The notes: a model not told the origin generated them from the sequence alone. 64,000 nucleotides of DNA from JAHBVL01 sp963712055 (GCA_963712055.1 CAVQGN010000009.1:62001-126000); one strand, 5' to 3'; shown: positions 52,054 to 61,413, counted from the stretch's first letter. Numbers and translations: made by a program.

Positions 52054-53763
52054 ATGGGCCAACGTTTTGACTACATCATCGTCGGTGGAGGTGCGGCGGG
52101 TTGCGCTCTGGCAAACCGTTTGAGCGCAGACGGCCGGTCTCGGGTGGCACTGATCGAAGCCGGTCCAGACACCCCTCCGGATCACAACGACGACATTCTC
52201 TGGGACAGTTATCCCATCGTCGCTTACTTTGATCCGCGTCATCACTGGACCGATCTCCGCGTCTACCACCAGCCGCCTCCCGTGGATGAGCCGGACACTC
52301 GTACGCTTCGACGCTACGAGCAAGGCAAGGTGATGGGAGGTGGGTCATCTATCAATGGAATGATGGCCAACCGGGGAGCGCCGGGAGACTTTGACGAATG
52401 GGCGACCTTGGGAGCGACCGGGTGGGCGTGGGACGATGTATTGCCCTATTTCCGACGTCTCGAGCACGATCTGGATTGCGACGGCCCAATGCATGGAGAC
52501 TCGGGTCCGCTCCCTATCCGCCGAGAACCGAAAACCGCCTGGCCCGGATTCACTCGTGTGGCGGGGGAGGCGCTCGAAGCGTCGGGTTTACCCTATATCT
52601 TCGACCAGAACGGTGCAGAGTTTGAACCTGCCTATTTCCCCATCACCATCAACAACGATGGCCGCCGAGCGTCGACAGCTACCACTTATCTGACCTGGGA
52701 TGTTCGCAGGCGGCCGAATCTGGCGATCATCGCCGATACCGAGGTCACGGGGTTACGGTTCGATGCGAATCGAATCGCCGGTGTCGATGTCCGTCGAGGC
52801 GGGTCATATCGGGATTCGATCGACGCTGCCAACGTGGTGCTGGCGACAGGTGCGATCCACACGCCTGCCATGCTCCTCCGGGCGGGAATCGGACCGGGAC
52901 AATCGACGCAGAATCTCGGTATCGATGTGCGAGCGGATCTGGCAGGAGTTGGACGGAATCTGCAAGAGCACCCGCAGATTGCAGTATCAGCCCTCTTACG
53001 CAAGGATGCGCGTCAGCCGTGGTCGACTCGCCGCCATATCTTCGCCGGTTTTCGCTATTCATCGGGACTGGCCGACTGTGATCCTGTTGATATGTATGGG
53101 GTTGTCGTCAACCGGGGCGGGTGGCACGCGCTTGGGCAGAAGATGGGTGGTTTTCTGATTTGGGTGAACAAAGCCTATTCACAGGGGTGGGTCGAACTTA
53201 CAAGTGCCGAGGCCGGCATTGAACCACGGGTCGAACTGAATCTGCTGAGCGATGAGCGGGATCGGGTACGCATCGCCGATGCCCTCAAACGGATGGCGAA
53301 ACTCTATCGTCATCCGAGTTTGCAGGCATCGGTCTACTCGCCGTTTCCGACCAGCTACACCGAAAAATCTCGCGATCAAGCGGTAGTGACTGTTGCCAAT
53401 CGAGCGCGGATGGAGCCACTGGCTCGGTTGGCTGATGGGCCGGCACCGGTCCGACGGCGGGTGATGAGGGATCGCGTTGCGGGAGGATTGTCGTTGTTCG
53501 AGCTGGTCCAGGATGAGCACGATCTGGATGCGTTTGTGCGGGAACGGACCCATGGCACCTGGCATTGCTGTGGCACCGCCAAGATGGGGAGCGCTTCCGA
53601 CCCGACAGCTGTCACCGATCCCAGCGGCCGCGTGTACGGTGTTGAGGGACTCTGGGTAGGGGACACCTCGTTGATGCCCTCGGTCCCCCGCGGCAACACG
53701 AATCTGCCCGCCATCATGATTGGTGAAAAGATCTCCGATCATATCCTCAGAACGCGGTCGTAG
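52054..53763 (+). CDS. GMC-family FAD oxidoreductase
   Basis: Start at the ATG at 52054 (MGQRFDYIIVGGGAAGCALANRLSADG), the usual distance before the FAD motif. The 569-residue enzyme has KVMGGGSSINGMMANRGAPGDFDEWA (GMC signature 1), VVLATGAIHTPAMLLRAGIGPG (signature 2), and the active-site His and Asn in HGTWHCCGTAKMG and PRGNTNLPAIMIGEK. Members oxidise primary alcohols such as choline or sugars. The stop is two bases before the proline-racemase-family gene, so the two are co-expressed. Choline dehydrogenase-like is the nearest label; the substrate is unproven. Confidence 0.88.
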   Translation: MGQRFDYIIVGGGAAGCALANRLSADGRSRVALIEAGPDTPPDHNDDILWDSYPIVAYFDPRHHWTDLRVYHQPPPVDEPDTRTLRRYEQGKVMGGGSSINGMMANRGAPGDFDEWATLGATGWAWDDVLPYFRRLEHDLDCDGPMHGDSGPLPIRREPKTAWPGFTRVAGEALEASGLPYIFDQNGAEFEPAYFPITINNDGRRASTATTYLTWDVRRRPNLAIIADTEVTGLRFDANRIAGVDVRRGGSYRDSIDAANVVLATGAIHTPAMLLRAGIGPGQSTQNLGIDVRADLAGVGRNLQEHPQIAVSALLRKDARQPWSTRRHIFAGFRYSSGLADCDPVDMYGVVVNRGGWHALGQKMGGFLIWVNKAYSQGWVELTSAEAGIEPRVELNLLSDERDRVRIADALKRMAKLYRHPSLQASVYSPFPTSYTEKSRDQAVVTVANRARMEPLARLADGPAPVRRRVMRDRVAGGLSLFELVQDEHDLDAFVRERTHGTWHCCGTAKMGSASDPTAVTDPSGRVYGVEGLWVGDTSLMPSVPRGNTNLPAIMIGEKISDHILRTRS

Positions 53764-53765
53764 AC

Positions 53766-54833
53766 ATGCGGTTTTCATCGATGGTGACTGCAGTCGATGC
53801 CCACGCAGGTGGCGAACCCGGCCGGGTGATCACCGGTGGCGTGATCGATGTTCCAGGCGATTCAATGTTCGCCAAGATGCAACACCTGCGGGACAACCGC
53901 GACGATCTGCGCAAACGGATGCTCCGCGAACCCCGAGGCTATCCGGGTCTCTGTTGCAACCTTCTCCTTCCACCGACCGATTCGCGTGCGGATGCTGGTT
54001 TTGTCATCATGGAGCAGGTCGAATATCCGCCGATGTCGGGTTCGAACACGATCTGCACGGTCACCGTCCTTCTCGAAACCGGGATTCTGCCGATGGTCGA
54101 ACCGGTGACCGAACTCATGCTGGAAGCGCCGGCTGGTCTTGTTTCCGTGCGGGCAACCTGTGTCAACGGCAAAGTGACGGGGGTGACCTTTCAGAATGTG
54201 CCGGCTTTCGTGACCCATCTCGATGCCCGGATAGACGTTCCGGGTGTTGGGTCGCTAATGGTCGATGTTGCTTACGGCGGTATGTGGTACGTGATCTGCG
54301 ATGCCGACCAAGTCGGGCTTGCGATCGATCCAGGGGAAGGAGCCGAGATCGTCCGAATTGGCGAAATGATCAAAGCCGCCGCTCGTGAGCAGTTGCCGGT
54401 TGTCCATCCAGAAAACGCCGAGATCGCGGGTGTTTCGATTGGACAGTTTTCCGGTCCAGCACGATCGTCCGTCGCTGATCTGCGCAACACGGTCGTGATT
54501 TCGACCGGATCGTTCGATTGGGACGATTCTTCGACCTGGACCGGGGTGCTCGATCGCTCTGCCTGCGGCACCGGGACCTGCGCGAAGATGGCCGTGCTCC
54601 ACGCTCGCGGTCTCTTGCCTCTCCATCAGGATTTTGTTCACGAGAGCATCCTGGGAACGACATTCACGGGGAGACTGGTTGGCGAAACCATGGTCGGTGA
54701 CTATCCGGCGGTCATCCCGACGATTACCGGACAAGCCTGGATCACCGGTATCGCCCAATACCTGATCGATCCCACCGATCCGTTTCCGGCAGGGTATGTG
54801 GTTGGCGATATCTGGGGTGGCGTTGCTCCTTAG
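53766..54833 (+). CDS. Proline racemase-family enzyme (hydroxyproline epimerase/dehydratase type)
   Basis: A 355-residue enzyme with DAHAGGEPGRVITGG at the start, PPMSGSNTIC (S91 where racemases have the first catalytic Cys, MCGHG) and DRSACGTGTCAKM (C267, second catalytic Cys). In this superfamily Cys/Cys members are proline racemases or 4-hydroxyproline epimerases and Thr/Cys members are trans-3-hydroxyproline dehydratases; Ser/Cys members vary. So it most likely epimerises or dehydrates a hydroxyproline or a related imino acid. It is in an operon with the GMC enzyme. Next to it on the other strand is an MFS carrier. Confidence 0.85.
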   Translation: MRFSSMVTAVDAHAGGEPGRVITGGVIDVPGDSMFAKMQHLRDNRDDLRKRMLREPRGYPGLCCNLLLPPTDSRADAGFVIMEQVEYPPMSGSNTICTVTVLLETGILPMVEPVTELMLEAPAGLVSVRATCVNGKVTGVTFQNVPAFVTHLDARIDVPGVGSLMVDVAYGGMWYVICDADQVGLAIDPGEGAEIVRIGEMIKAAAREQLPVVHPENAEIAGVSIGQFSGPARSSVADLRNTVVISTGSFDWDDSSTWTGVLDRSACGTGTCAKMAVLHARGLLPLHQDFVHESILGTTFTGRLVGETMVGDYPAVIPTITGQAWITGIAQYLIDPTDPFPAGYVVGDIWGGVAP

Positions 54834-54834
54834 G

Positions 54835-56046
54835 TCAGAGCGCGGTCGGTAGCGATTCTGGTTCGATCGAGGTCAATGGCGCCCATGGATCGGGCACGAA
54901 GAACGACAGTCCGATCATGGCGATCGCAACCACTGGAAGCAACGCGAGCGCGACATCGTACGATCCCGTCGCGTCCCGGATAGCCCCGCCGACAATCGGA
55001 CCGAGCCCAGACGCGAGATAGCCGATTCCGAGCACCATGCCAGCCGAGGAACCGGTACGACCGGCTGGCGCGACATCGGCTGGCATCAGCAATCCCATCC
55101 CGAATAGGCCCGCTACTCCGAACCCGGCCAGGACCGGTCCAATCCAGCGGAGGAGGTCGCCGCCGGGATTGATTGCCAGCATGGACGACCCTATAAGAAA
55201 CGACGCTGACGCCAGAAGTGTCGGGATTCGGCGAGAGTGGATCCGGTCCGAAAGGATTGGCAGACCGACCATCGCAGGAAAGGTGGCCAACTGAAACACG
55301 GCGAAGATGAGTCCAGCCTGCGACTCTGAGATCCCGGCTTCTTCATGCACGGAGGGGAGCCAGGCGACTAGCAGGTAGTAGCAGAGTCCTTGCCCGGCGA
55401 AGACACCAGCAACGATCCAGGCGCGGCGATCGCGCCAGGGTGACCAGGCACGAGCGGCGGCGGTCAGAGATGATGCCTGGTTACGGACTGGTAGCGAGCG
55501 CAGGTTCCAGGATTTGAGGGAAAGCAGCCAGATCACCAAGCTCATCAACCCAAGAACGCCCCAAAAAGCCAGCGGCAGACCCCAGGCGGTTTCGCTGATC
55601 AACGGCAGGAGAACCGGTGCGGTCAAGAATGCCGCCAGCACCGCGCCGACAAAAAACCCGGCGGCATAGACGCCGGTTGCCATACCGATCCGGCTGGGCA
55701 GGAGTCCGCGACCAATCCTGGGAAAGGATGGTTGGCTGATCCCGATTCCGAGCCCAAACAGCACAGTCAAAGCCAGGAGAGCTGGATAGCCCGGTGCGAC
55801 CGCTCGCAAACCGCCTGCGACTGCCACCAGGAGCAACCCCACGCTGATCACCCGGCGGGGATCGAAACGGTCGGCGAGTCGCCCTCCTGGCGCCGCCGCC
55901 AGACCCATCAGAACCGGGGGCAGAGCGACAAGCAGCGAGGCTTCGGTTTTCGAAAGCCCGAGATCCTCAGTGATCCGCGGGAGCACCGGACCGACGCCGA
56001 TCAAGCCGGTACGGAGATTGATCGCGACTAGCCACAGCGCCATCAA
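54835..56046 (-). CDS. MFS transporter, CynX/NimT-like
   Basis: A 403-residue carrier with 12 predicted helices. LWLVAINLRTGLIGVGPVLPRITEDLGLSKTEASLLVALPPVLMGLAAAPGGRLADRFDPRRVI carries the CynX/NimT (cyanate/nitroimidazole) pattern plus the MFS loop 2-3 motif GRLADRFDPRR. Substrates of this branch are small anions and drugs; none can be named here. The stop is one base from the stop of the opposing racemase-family gene. Confidence 0.85.
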   Translation of the reverse strand: MMALWLVAINLRTGLIGVGPVLPRITEDLGLSKTEASLLVALPPVLMGLAAAPGGRLADRFDPRRVISVGLLLVAVAGGLRAVAPGYPALLALTVLFGLGIGISQPSFPRIGRGLLPSRIGMATGVYAAGFFVGAVLAAFLTAPVLLPLISETAWGLPLAFWGVLGLMSLVIWLLSLKSWNLRSLPVRNQASSLTAAARAWSPWRDRRAWIVAGVFAGQGLCYYLLVAWLPSVHEEAGISESQAGLIFAVFQLATFPAMVGLPILSDRIHSRRIPTLLASASFLIGSSMLAINPGGDLLRWIGPVLAGFGVAGLFGMGLLMPADVAPAGRTGSSAGMVLGIGYLASGLGPIVGGAIRDATGSYDVALALLPVVAIAMIGLSFFVPDPWAPLTSIEPESLPTAL

Positions 56047-56237
56047 CGCGATCCGAATGCCAGTGTCTTGGTGTGATGCCTCTCGGCGGTCGATCTCGTG
56101 GACTCCACTTGCGATATGATTGTTTCATCCGGTTCTTCCGGCGGGTTTATCGTACGCCAAAATGGCAGCCTGCCGAACCGTTCTTGGCGCGCTCGCCAGG
56201 ACGAGCCCGACCGTGATGCTGTGATGCAGCACAGCGT

Positions 56238-57809
56238 ATGATTCGGATGGCCATGCAGCGAACGTCTCCACGACCCCAGAAACCGCTCTATCCGCCGGTC
56301 AACAATGCCCGACCGGCACATTCGCGTCGGTTGATAGCAGGATTGATGGCGGCAGCTGGCCTGCTGATTGCGGTTGCATGGGTGGTTTTTGTCAGCGGGG
56401 GCAACGAACAACCCTCGGCCATGGGCGTGGTCGCAGATCCTTCGGCCTCAGTGCCGATCATCGGTCAGGTTTTCACTCCGACCCCCGTTCCTCCGACACC
56501 AACACCTGAACCAACGATTCCAGTTCTCGCCAGTGCGTCTGGCGGCGAGACATCGGGAGAAAACGGCTGTGCGCCGCTCTGCTTGGTCCGGATGACGAAT
56601 TCGGAAGCGTCGGTTTCGGCATTGACTGGCTTCGGGGCCGCCCCGGCGTACGCTCACGGTGATCAGCTCTGGAGTGGCATCACCGACGATGTCTTGCAGC
56701 AGCTCAAACTGATCGGCACTCCGCTCGAGATCATCGGTGGCATTTCAACGGCGACGTCGCTCTATGTCGTCCGCATGCCCGAGGATGCCCCTGAGTATCT
56801 CGTGAGCGAGGTCGGCGAGATTCTCGATCAGGTCGATAACCAGTATGTGGTCGCGATGTCGTCGAAACCGCCCTATGTGAAAGAACTCGCTGATTGGGGA
56901 ATTTCCGTCGAAAAGATGCCTCCGTTGATTCCTGACACGAGCACCAAGCGGACTGAATTGCAGCCGATCCTCGATCCCTGGGATGTCGCCGCCTCGGTAT
57001 CCATTGCGCAACTGAAACAGCGAGTCAAGGACCTGACGCAAGCCGATGCTGAAACCGGAGACTACGGCAGCCGGGATTACCAGACCGCTGGTAACGTCAA
57101 ATCGGCCGAGTACATTTACCGGAAACTGGCGAGTTATGGGCTCAAGGTCTGGTATGAGGATTTCATTGCCGACAACGGCACCTTGCTCCTCAATGTGGTC
57201 GGTGAAGTGCCGGGCAATGATGACAGCGAGATTTATCTCCTGACAGCCCATTTCGATTCGATCTCGCCTGATGCCGATTCACTTGATCTGGCTCCGGGTG
57301 CACTCGATAACGCCACGGGCGTCTCGGTGTTGCTGGAAACGGCGCGGGCGCTCGCAGGCTACGAACTCGAACATCCCGTTCATGTCGTTTTTCTCAATGC
57401 CGAGGAATACGGTTTGCAGGGTGCAAAAGCGTTTGCTCGCCAAGCGTCGATCAAGGAAGAACGACCGTATGTCGGTGGGATCAACGTCGACTCCGTCGGT
57501 CTCGCGATCGACGAAAACTTCCTTTGGGTGAACGCTCCGGGTGACTCACAGTTCATGTCAAACGCTCTTGTCGACACGAACCAGCGTTGGGGACTTGGGA
57601 TCAAGATTGCCACCAGAAACAATCCCAAGATCCGGGCCGATGAATACGAACTGAACCAGATGGGCATACCGGTCGTGATGGTTGGCAGTGTCCTTTATGG
57701 CGACCCCCGGATCAATACAATTGACGACACGATCGAGCAGGTCGATTTTTGGTATCTGCAAGCCGTTGGACAGTTGATGGTGCTGACAATGGTCGATCTT
57801 GCCGGGTGA
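56238..57809 (+). CDS. M28-family metallopeptidase, membrane-anchored, altered zinc ligand
   Basis: A 523-residue protein. A basic N-terminus and a signal anchor (LIAGLMAAAGLLIAVAWVVFV) are followed by a T/P-rich linker, a domain of about 140 residues with paired Cys (CAPLC), and the M28 peptidase (about 255-523). The zinc and catalytic residues are LLTAHFDS (H338), GALDNATG (D357), LNAEEYG (E389/E390) and NVDSVG (D418). The final ligand, His in the usual YHTxxDT, is Asn493 here (INTIDDT). This may change or abolish zinc binding, or a nearby residue substitutes. The product is expected on the outer face of the membrane. Confidence 0.8.
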   Translation: MIRMAMQRTSPRPQKPLYPPVNNARPAHSRRLIAGLMAAAGLLIAVAWVVFVSGGNEQPSAMGVVADPSASVPIIGQVFTPTPVPPTPTPEPTIPVLASASGGETSGENGCAPLCLVRMTNSEASVSALTGFGAAPAYAHGDQLWSGITDDVLQQLKLIGTPLEIIGGISTATSLYVVRMPEDAPEYLVSEVGEILDQVDNQYVVAMSSKPPYVKELADWGISVEKMPPLIPDTSTKRTELQPILDPWDVAASVSIAQLKQRVKDLTQADAETGDYGSRDYQTAGNVKSAEYIYRKLASYGLKVWYEDFIADNGTLLLNVVGEVPGNDDSEIYLLTAHFDSISPDADSLDLAPGALDNATGVSVLLETARALAGYELEHPVHVVFLNAEEYGLQGAKAFARQASIKEERPYVGGINVDSVGLAIDENFLWVNAPGDSQFMSNALVDTNQRWGLGIKIATRNNPKIRADEYELNQMGIPVVMVGSVLYGDPRINTIDDTIEQVDFWYLQAVGQLMVLTMVDLAG

Positions 57810-57851
57810 CCAAAGTCTCACGCGACGTCACTTCCTGAGGGGAACCACGCA

Positions 57852-58436
57852 GTGAGCAACGTTTTCGACCCGGTCGAAGATCGTCGAGCGATGATCGAGT
57901 GGGCGCGAGCCATTGTGACCTCCCACGATGTCGTCTTTCTCGATACCGAAACCACTGGTTTTGGTCCGGGAACCGAGATTGTTGATATCGCTGTGGTCAG
58001 TGTCGATGGCGCGATCCTGCTTGACACCTTGGTCAAGCCCTATCAGCGAATACCTGGTGGTGCATCGCGGATTCACGGCATCTATGACGATCAGGTTCAA
58101 AACGCCCCGCCGTGGAAGAAGGTCTATCCTCGTTTGGTCGAAATCCTGGCGATGAACACGGTTGTGATCTACAACGCCGACTACGATACCGATGTGATCA
58201 AGGAGTGCTGCAGTCGAGATGGATTGCAAGCACCGCTGGCGCTTTGGGACTGCGCCATGAAGTCTTATTCAGCCTTTATTGGTGAGCGTTCGACTCACGC
58301 CCGTGGTGGATATCGCTGGTTCAAACTCGATCAGGCAGCCAGGTCATGCGGAATCGAACCGGGAACTCACAGGGCGCTAGCTGATGCCGAGGCGTGCCGC
58401 CGAGTGGTCCACTGGATGGCGAACTGCAGAGAGTGA
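57852..58436 (+). CDS. DEDDh 3'-5' exonuclease (DnaQ/ExoX-like)
   Basis: A 194-residue enzyme starting at GTG 57852, with GAGG upstream. Catalytic motifs: Exo I FLDTETTG (D31, E33), Exo II YNADYDTDVI, Exo III HRALADAEACR with the His of the DEDDh class. It has no polymerase or helicase fusion. It degrades single-stranded DNA or RNA ends; a role in repair or RNA turnover is likely but not shown by the context. Confidence 0.88.
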   Translation: MSNVFDPVEDRRAMIEWARAIVTSHDVVFLDTETTGFGPGTEIVDIAVVSVDGAILLDTLVKPYQRIPGGASRIHGIYDDQVQNAPPWKKVYPRLVEILAMNTVVIYNADYDTDVIKECCSRDGLQAPLALWDCAMKSYSAFIGERSTHARGGYRWFKLDQAARSCGIEPGTHRALADAEACRRVVHWMANCRE

Positions 58437-58463
58437 CGGTACTGGCACTGTCACGGCTGTTCA

Positions 58464-58494
58464 TTGACAAATATGTAACACATGGGTTACATAT
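58464..58494 (+). promoter_or_regulatory. Promoter with perfect dyad operator for the arsR-type gene
   Basis: TTGACA (58464-58469) is followed after 17 bases by TTACAT (58487-58492). Between and across them lies ATATGTAAC-N6-GTTACATAT (58471-58494), a perfect 9-base inverted repeat, the form bound by ArsR/SmtB dimers. Transcription would start at about 58499-58500, at the GTG of the gene itself. Confidence 0.75.
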
Positions 58495-58499
58495 AAAGA

Positions 58500-58859
58500 G
58501 TGGATGTTTTCGAAGCGATTGCCGACCCGATCAGACGCGAGATTCTTGAAGAGCTCATGCTTCGTGGCTCGGCATCCGCTGGCGAGATCGCAGCCTGGTT
58601 TTCAATCAGTCGTCCAGCGGTCAGCCGTCACTTGCGCGTTCTGCGCGAGACAGGACTGGTGCGGACCGAGTCGAAGGGTCGGCTGGTGCTCTATCGCCTC
58701 GAACCGGCGGGTCTGGCGACCATGGAGAAGTGGTTGGATCAGCTCATGAGTCCGGCCACGCGCCATCTCGATGCGCTCGAAACCGAGATTCTCAGAACGA
58801 GAAGTGAACGGCGACGGAAGATGGACGACTATATGGTGTTAGGAGAGGAGATCGCATGA
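58500..58859 (+). CDS. ArsR-family transcriptional regulator
   Basis: A 119-residue winged-helix repressor: FEAIADPIRREILEELMLRGSASAGEIAAWFSISRPAVSRHLRVLRETGLVRTESKGRLVLYRLEPAGL. No cysteine metal site is present. Start at GTG 58500, with no room for a ribosome-binding site if transcription starts at the predicted site, so the mRNA may be leaderless. It overlaps the next gene by ATGA. ArsR-type genes of this subgroup commonly pair with SRPBCC/AHSA1 genes, and the repressor usually controls its own operon. Confidence 0.85.
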   Translation: MDVFEAIADPIRREILEELMLRGSASAGEIAAWFSISRPAVSRHLRVLRETGLVRTESKGRLVLYRLEPAGLATMEKWLDQLMSPATRHLDALETEILRTRSERRRKMDDYMVLGEEIA

Positions 58860-59377
58860 CACTCGATGCATCAGGAAGCGTAATCTGCACTGAAAACGGT
58901 ATGCGGCAATTGGTCATCACTCGTGAGTATCCCGCTCTGATCGAGGATGTCTGGGCAAGCCTTACTGAATCGGAGCGAACGGCGAGATGGATTGGACCCT
59001 GGACCGGTGATGGACGCCCAGGAGGGACGATCTATCTTCAAATGACTGCTGAAGAAGGAGCTCCAGCTGAACCATCACGGATAACAGCTTGCGACGCGCC
59101 GCGATTTCTCGCTCTCGAAACGATGGTGCCGGGAGTAGGGCAGTGGACCTTCGAAGTCGAACTCACAGAAGTTGAAGGAACGACCACCCTCGAGTTTCGT
59201 CAGACGCTGGCGCCTGATCAAAAAGCTGCTGATTCGGGTGCGGGATGGGAGTACTATCTCGATCGGTTCAGCGCCGCGCTGAACGACCAGGAACCACCAG
59301 CTTGGGACATCTACCCTGAATCGATGAACGCGTACTACGAGGAGCTGGATGACACGATCGTGTGCGGTGGCAGTTAG
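58856..59377 (+). CDS. SRPBCC (AHSA1-like) domain protein
   Basis: A 173-residue START/Bet v1-like fold: ITREYPALIEDVWASLTESERTARWIGPWTGDGRPGGTIYLQM, then FEVELTEVEGTTTLEFRQTL and GWEYYLDRFSAAL. The pocket binds a hydrophobic ligand in this family; the ligand is unknown. Coupled to the ArsR gene by ATGA overlap. The stop overlaps that of the opposing heme A synthase gene by four bases. Confidence 0.85.
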   Translation: MTLDASGSVICTENGMRQLVITREYPALIEDVWASLTESERTARWIGPWTGDGRPGGTIYLQMTAEEGAPAEPSRITACDAPRFLALETMVPGVGQWTFEVELTEVEGTTTLEFRQTLAPDQKAADSGAGWEYYLDRFSAALNDQEPPAWDIYPESMNAYYEELDDTIVCGGS

Positions 59378-60387
59378 TCGCCGCTGGTCGAAAGACCGCC
59401 TGACTGGGGTAGGAAGACTGCCGATTCTGTTTTCAAGGGCCGGGTCGATTTCAGCACCTGGCGACAGGCATCAGTGATAAACACGAAGAGCCAGGCCATC
59501 AGCGCGGCATGCGCGAGCGTGGCCCAGAGACTGAGTTCCGACAGGACGACTGCTCCACCAACCAGCGCTTGCAGCGTGATGAACACACCAGCAAAGGCAT
59601 AGACCGTGAAAAGCGACGGGTAGTCAGCCCTGAGCGTGTAGGCGGTCCAGAGCAGCGCAAAGACGAGCAGCATCAGCAAACCGGCAGCCAGACGATGGGT
59701 GAAGGCAATACCAGCAGCGCCATCGAACCCAGGGTAGACCTGTCCATTGCAACTCGGCCAGGTGTAGCACCCCATCTCATTGCCAGAATGCCGCATGTAG
59801 GCGCCGATATAGGCGACGACGACGGAGCCAACCAGGGCCGCCCAGGTGCCATAGCGGAACCAGTCCGGCAGTGGTTTGACCGTCGCTTTGACAGTAATCG
59901 GATCGGGTACGCCAGGCGGTTCATAGAGAAGGCGGGTCAAGAGGAAGACCGCCGCGAAACAGGTCATCGAAATGCCAAAATGGGCCGCCAGAATCCTGGC
60001 ACTCTGCGGCCACATGACAGCTGCCGCCCCTAACCCCGATTGCAGGAGGAGGGTACCAATCATGACGCCGACAAGAATCTTGACTTCCCTGCTGCCGCGC
60101 CGAATCATCAATGCGCCGACCGCCGTCACCGCAATCAGGATGCCTTCGACTGCCGTCACGAGCCGGTGGCTGAGTTCGATTGCCGTTTCAACGGCGTAAC
60201 TGGGAATGAACTCTCCGTGGCAGAGTGGCCATGAACGGCCGCAGCCTTCGCCTGAACCAGTGTTGGTGACGGTCGAACCCATCATGAGCACAAAGAACAT
60301 TCCGACCGTCGATGCGACGGCGAACCGTTTGACCCATTTTTCCAGTCGTGGTTTTTCAGGTGGGGGTGGTGCTACAGGGGTTTCCAT
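59374..60387 (-). CDS. ctaA: Heme A synthase (COX15/CtaA)
   Basis: A 337-residue, eight-helix membrane protein. The first extracytoplasmic loop has the disulfide pair C49/C56 in GEGCGRSWPLCHGEF, followed by ELSHRLVTAVEG (E71, H74, heme ligand). A second pair is in MGCYTWPSCNGQVYPG, followed by FTHRLAAGLLM. This is the duplicated four-helix plan of CtaA. It oxidises heme O to heme A for the caa3 oxidase encoded at 45.6-52 kb. The heme O synthase (CtaB) is not in the window. Confidence 0.92.
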   Translation of the reverse strand: METPVAPPPPEKPRLEKWVKRFAVASTVGMFFVLMMGSTVTNTGSGEGCGRSWPLCHGEFIPSYAVETAIELSHRLVTAVEGILIAVTAVGALMIRRGSREVKILVGVMIGTLLLQSGLGAAAVMWPQSARILAAHFGISMTCFAAVFLLTRLLYEPPGVPDPITVKATVKPLPDWFRYGTWAALVGSVVVAYIGAYMRHSGNEMGCYTWPSCNGQVYPGFDGAAGIAFTHRLAAGLLMLLVFALLWTAYTLRADYPSLFTVYAFAGVFITLQALVGGAVVLSELSLWATLAHAALMAWLFVFITDACRQVLKSTRPLKTESAVFLPQSGGLSTSGD

Positions 60388-60465
60388 CGGTTCTTTCGAC
60401 TGCTCACGCGATCAAACCAAACGGTCGGTACCTGCCGGAGAGTATAGCCCTCCTCGACACGAGTT

Positions 60466-61413
60466 TCACGAACGGAGCCGAGGGTCGAGTGCGTCGCGCA
60501 ACCCATCGCCGAAGAGATTGAAACCGAGAACCGTCAGGGCGATCGCGATCCCCGGAAAGAGCGCCGCCCACGGTGCGTACTGAAGGAACCCATACGAGCC
60601 GCTCACCATCGTACCCCATGAAGGATCCGGCGCTTTGTTCCCTAGTCCGAGAAACGAAAGCGATGCCTCCGAGAGAATGGCGAAAGCAAAACTGATCGAG
60701 GCCTGCACGATCAACGGCGCGGTTATGTTCGGAAAGATGTGCCAGGCCATCAGGCGAGGCACAGATACCCCGACCGATTGCGCGGCCTCGACATAGGCTG
60801 TGTTTCGCACGGTCAGGGTCGCTCCCCGGATGATTCGGATGAACGGGGGGATATAGACCAGGGAAATCGCCAGGATGGCGTTGGTGAGACTGTTCCCCAA
60901 GACCGTGATGACCGCAATCGCGAGCAACACGGCAGGAAACGCGAAGACAACATCTGAGAGCAGCACGATCAGATTGTCGACCCAGCCACCCCGGTAACCA
61001 GAAGTCATACCGAGGAGTACGCCAACCGTTCCTGAGATGCCGACGACGATCAGACCGACCTGGAACGAAATCCTGGCACCATAGAGGACGCGGGTGAGAA
61101 TGTCTCGCCCAAATTCATCGGTGCCAAACGGGTACTCCCAGCTCGGTGCTTGCAAACGATCGGCGGAGAACTGTTCCGTTGGTCCATGAGGCGCCAGGAC
61201 GGGACCGAAAATCGCCATCATGGCGAAAAAGAAGATCAGTGTTGCACCGAGAAGCGCCAGTCGTTGTCGCCGAATGACCGTCAAAACGCCGCCGCGGCGA
61301 GTTGAGCGCCCCTCGAGCGCAGACGCGAGCGTCCCGGGTTCGATCTGGGGCGCCTCCGCTTGCGTCTGCACCGAAGAGGATCCAACTGTTGCTGTTTCTT
61401 CTCGCTGAACCAT
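60466..61413 (-). CDS. ABC transporter permease, DppC type
   Basis: A 315-residue permease with a hydrophilic N-terminus, six helices, and the markers of the peptide/nickel C-type permease: LAPHGPTEQF, YPFGTDEFGRDILTRVLYGARISFQVG, the EAA loop YVEAAQSVGVSVPRLMAWHIFPN, and LSFLGLGNKAPDPSWGTMV. It pairs with the B-type permease upstream by 9 bases. The ATPase genes, if present in the same operon, are not downstream here; the next gene on this strand is heme A synthase. Confidence 0.92.
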   Translation of the reverse strand: MVQREETATVGSSSVQTQAEAPQIEPGTLASALEGRSTRRGGVLTVIRRQRLALLGATLIFFFAMMAIFGPVLAPHGPTEQFSADRLQAPSWEYPFGTDEFGRDILTRVLYGARISFQVGLIVVGISGTVGVLLGMTSGYRGGWVDNLIVLLSDVVFAFPAVLLAIAVITVLGNSLTNAILAISLVYIPPFIRIIRGATLTVRNTAYVEAAQSVGVSVPRLMAWHIFPNITAPLIVQASISFAFAILSEASLSFLGLGNKAPDPSWGTMVSGSYGFLQYAPWAALFPGIAIALTVLGFNLFGDGLRDALDPRLRS

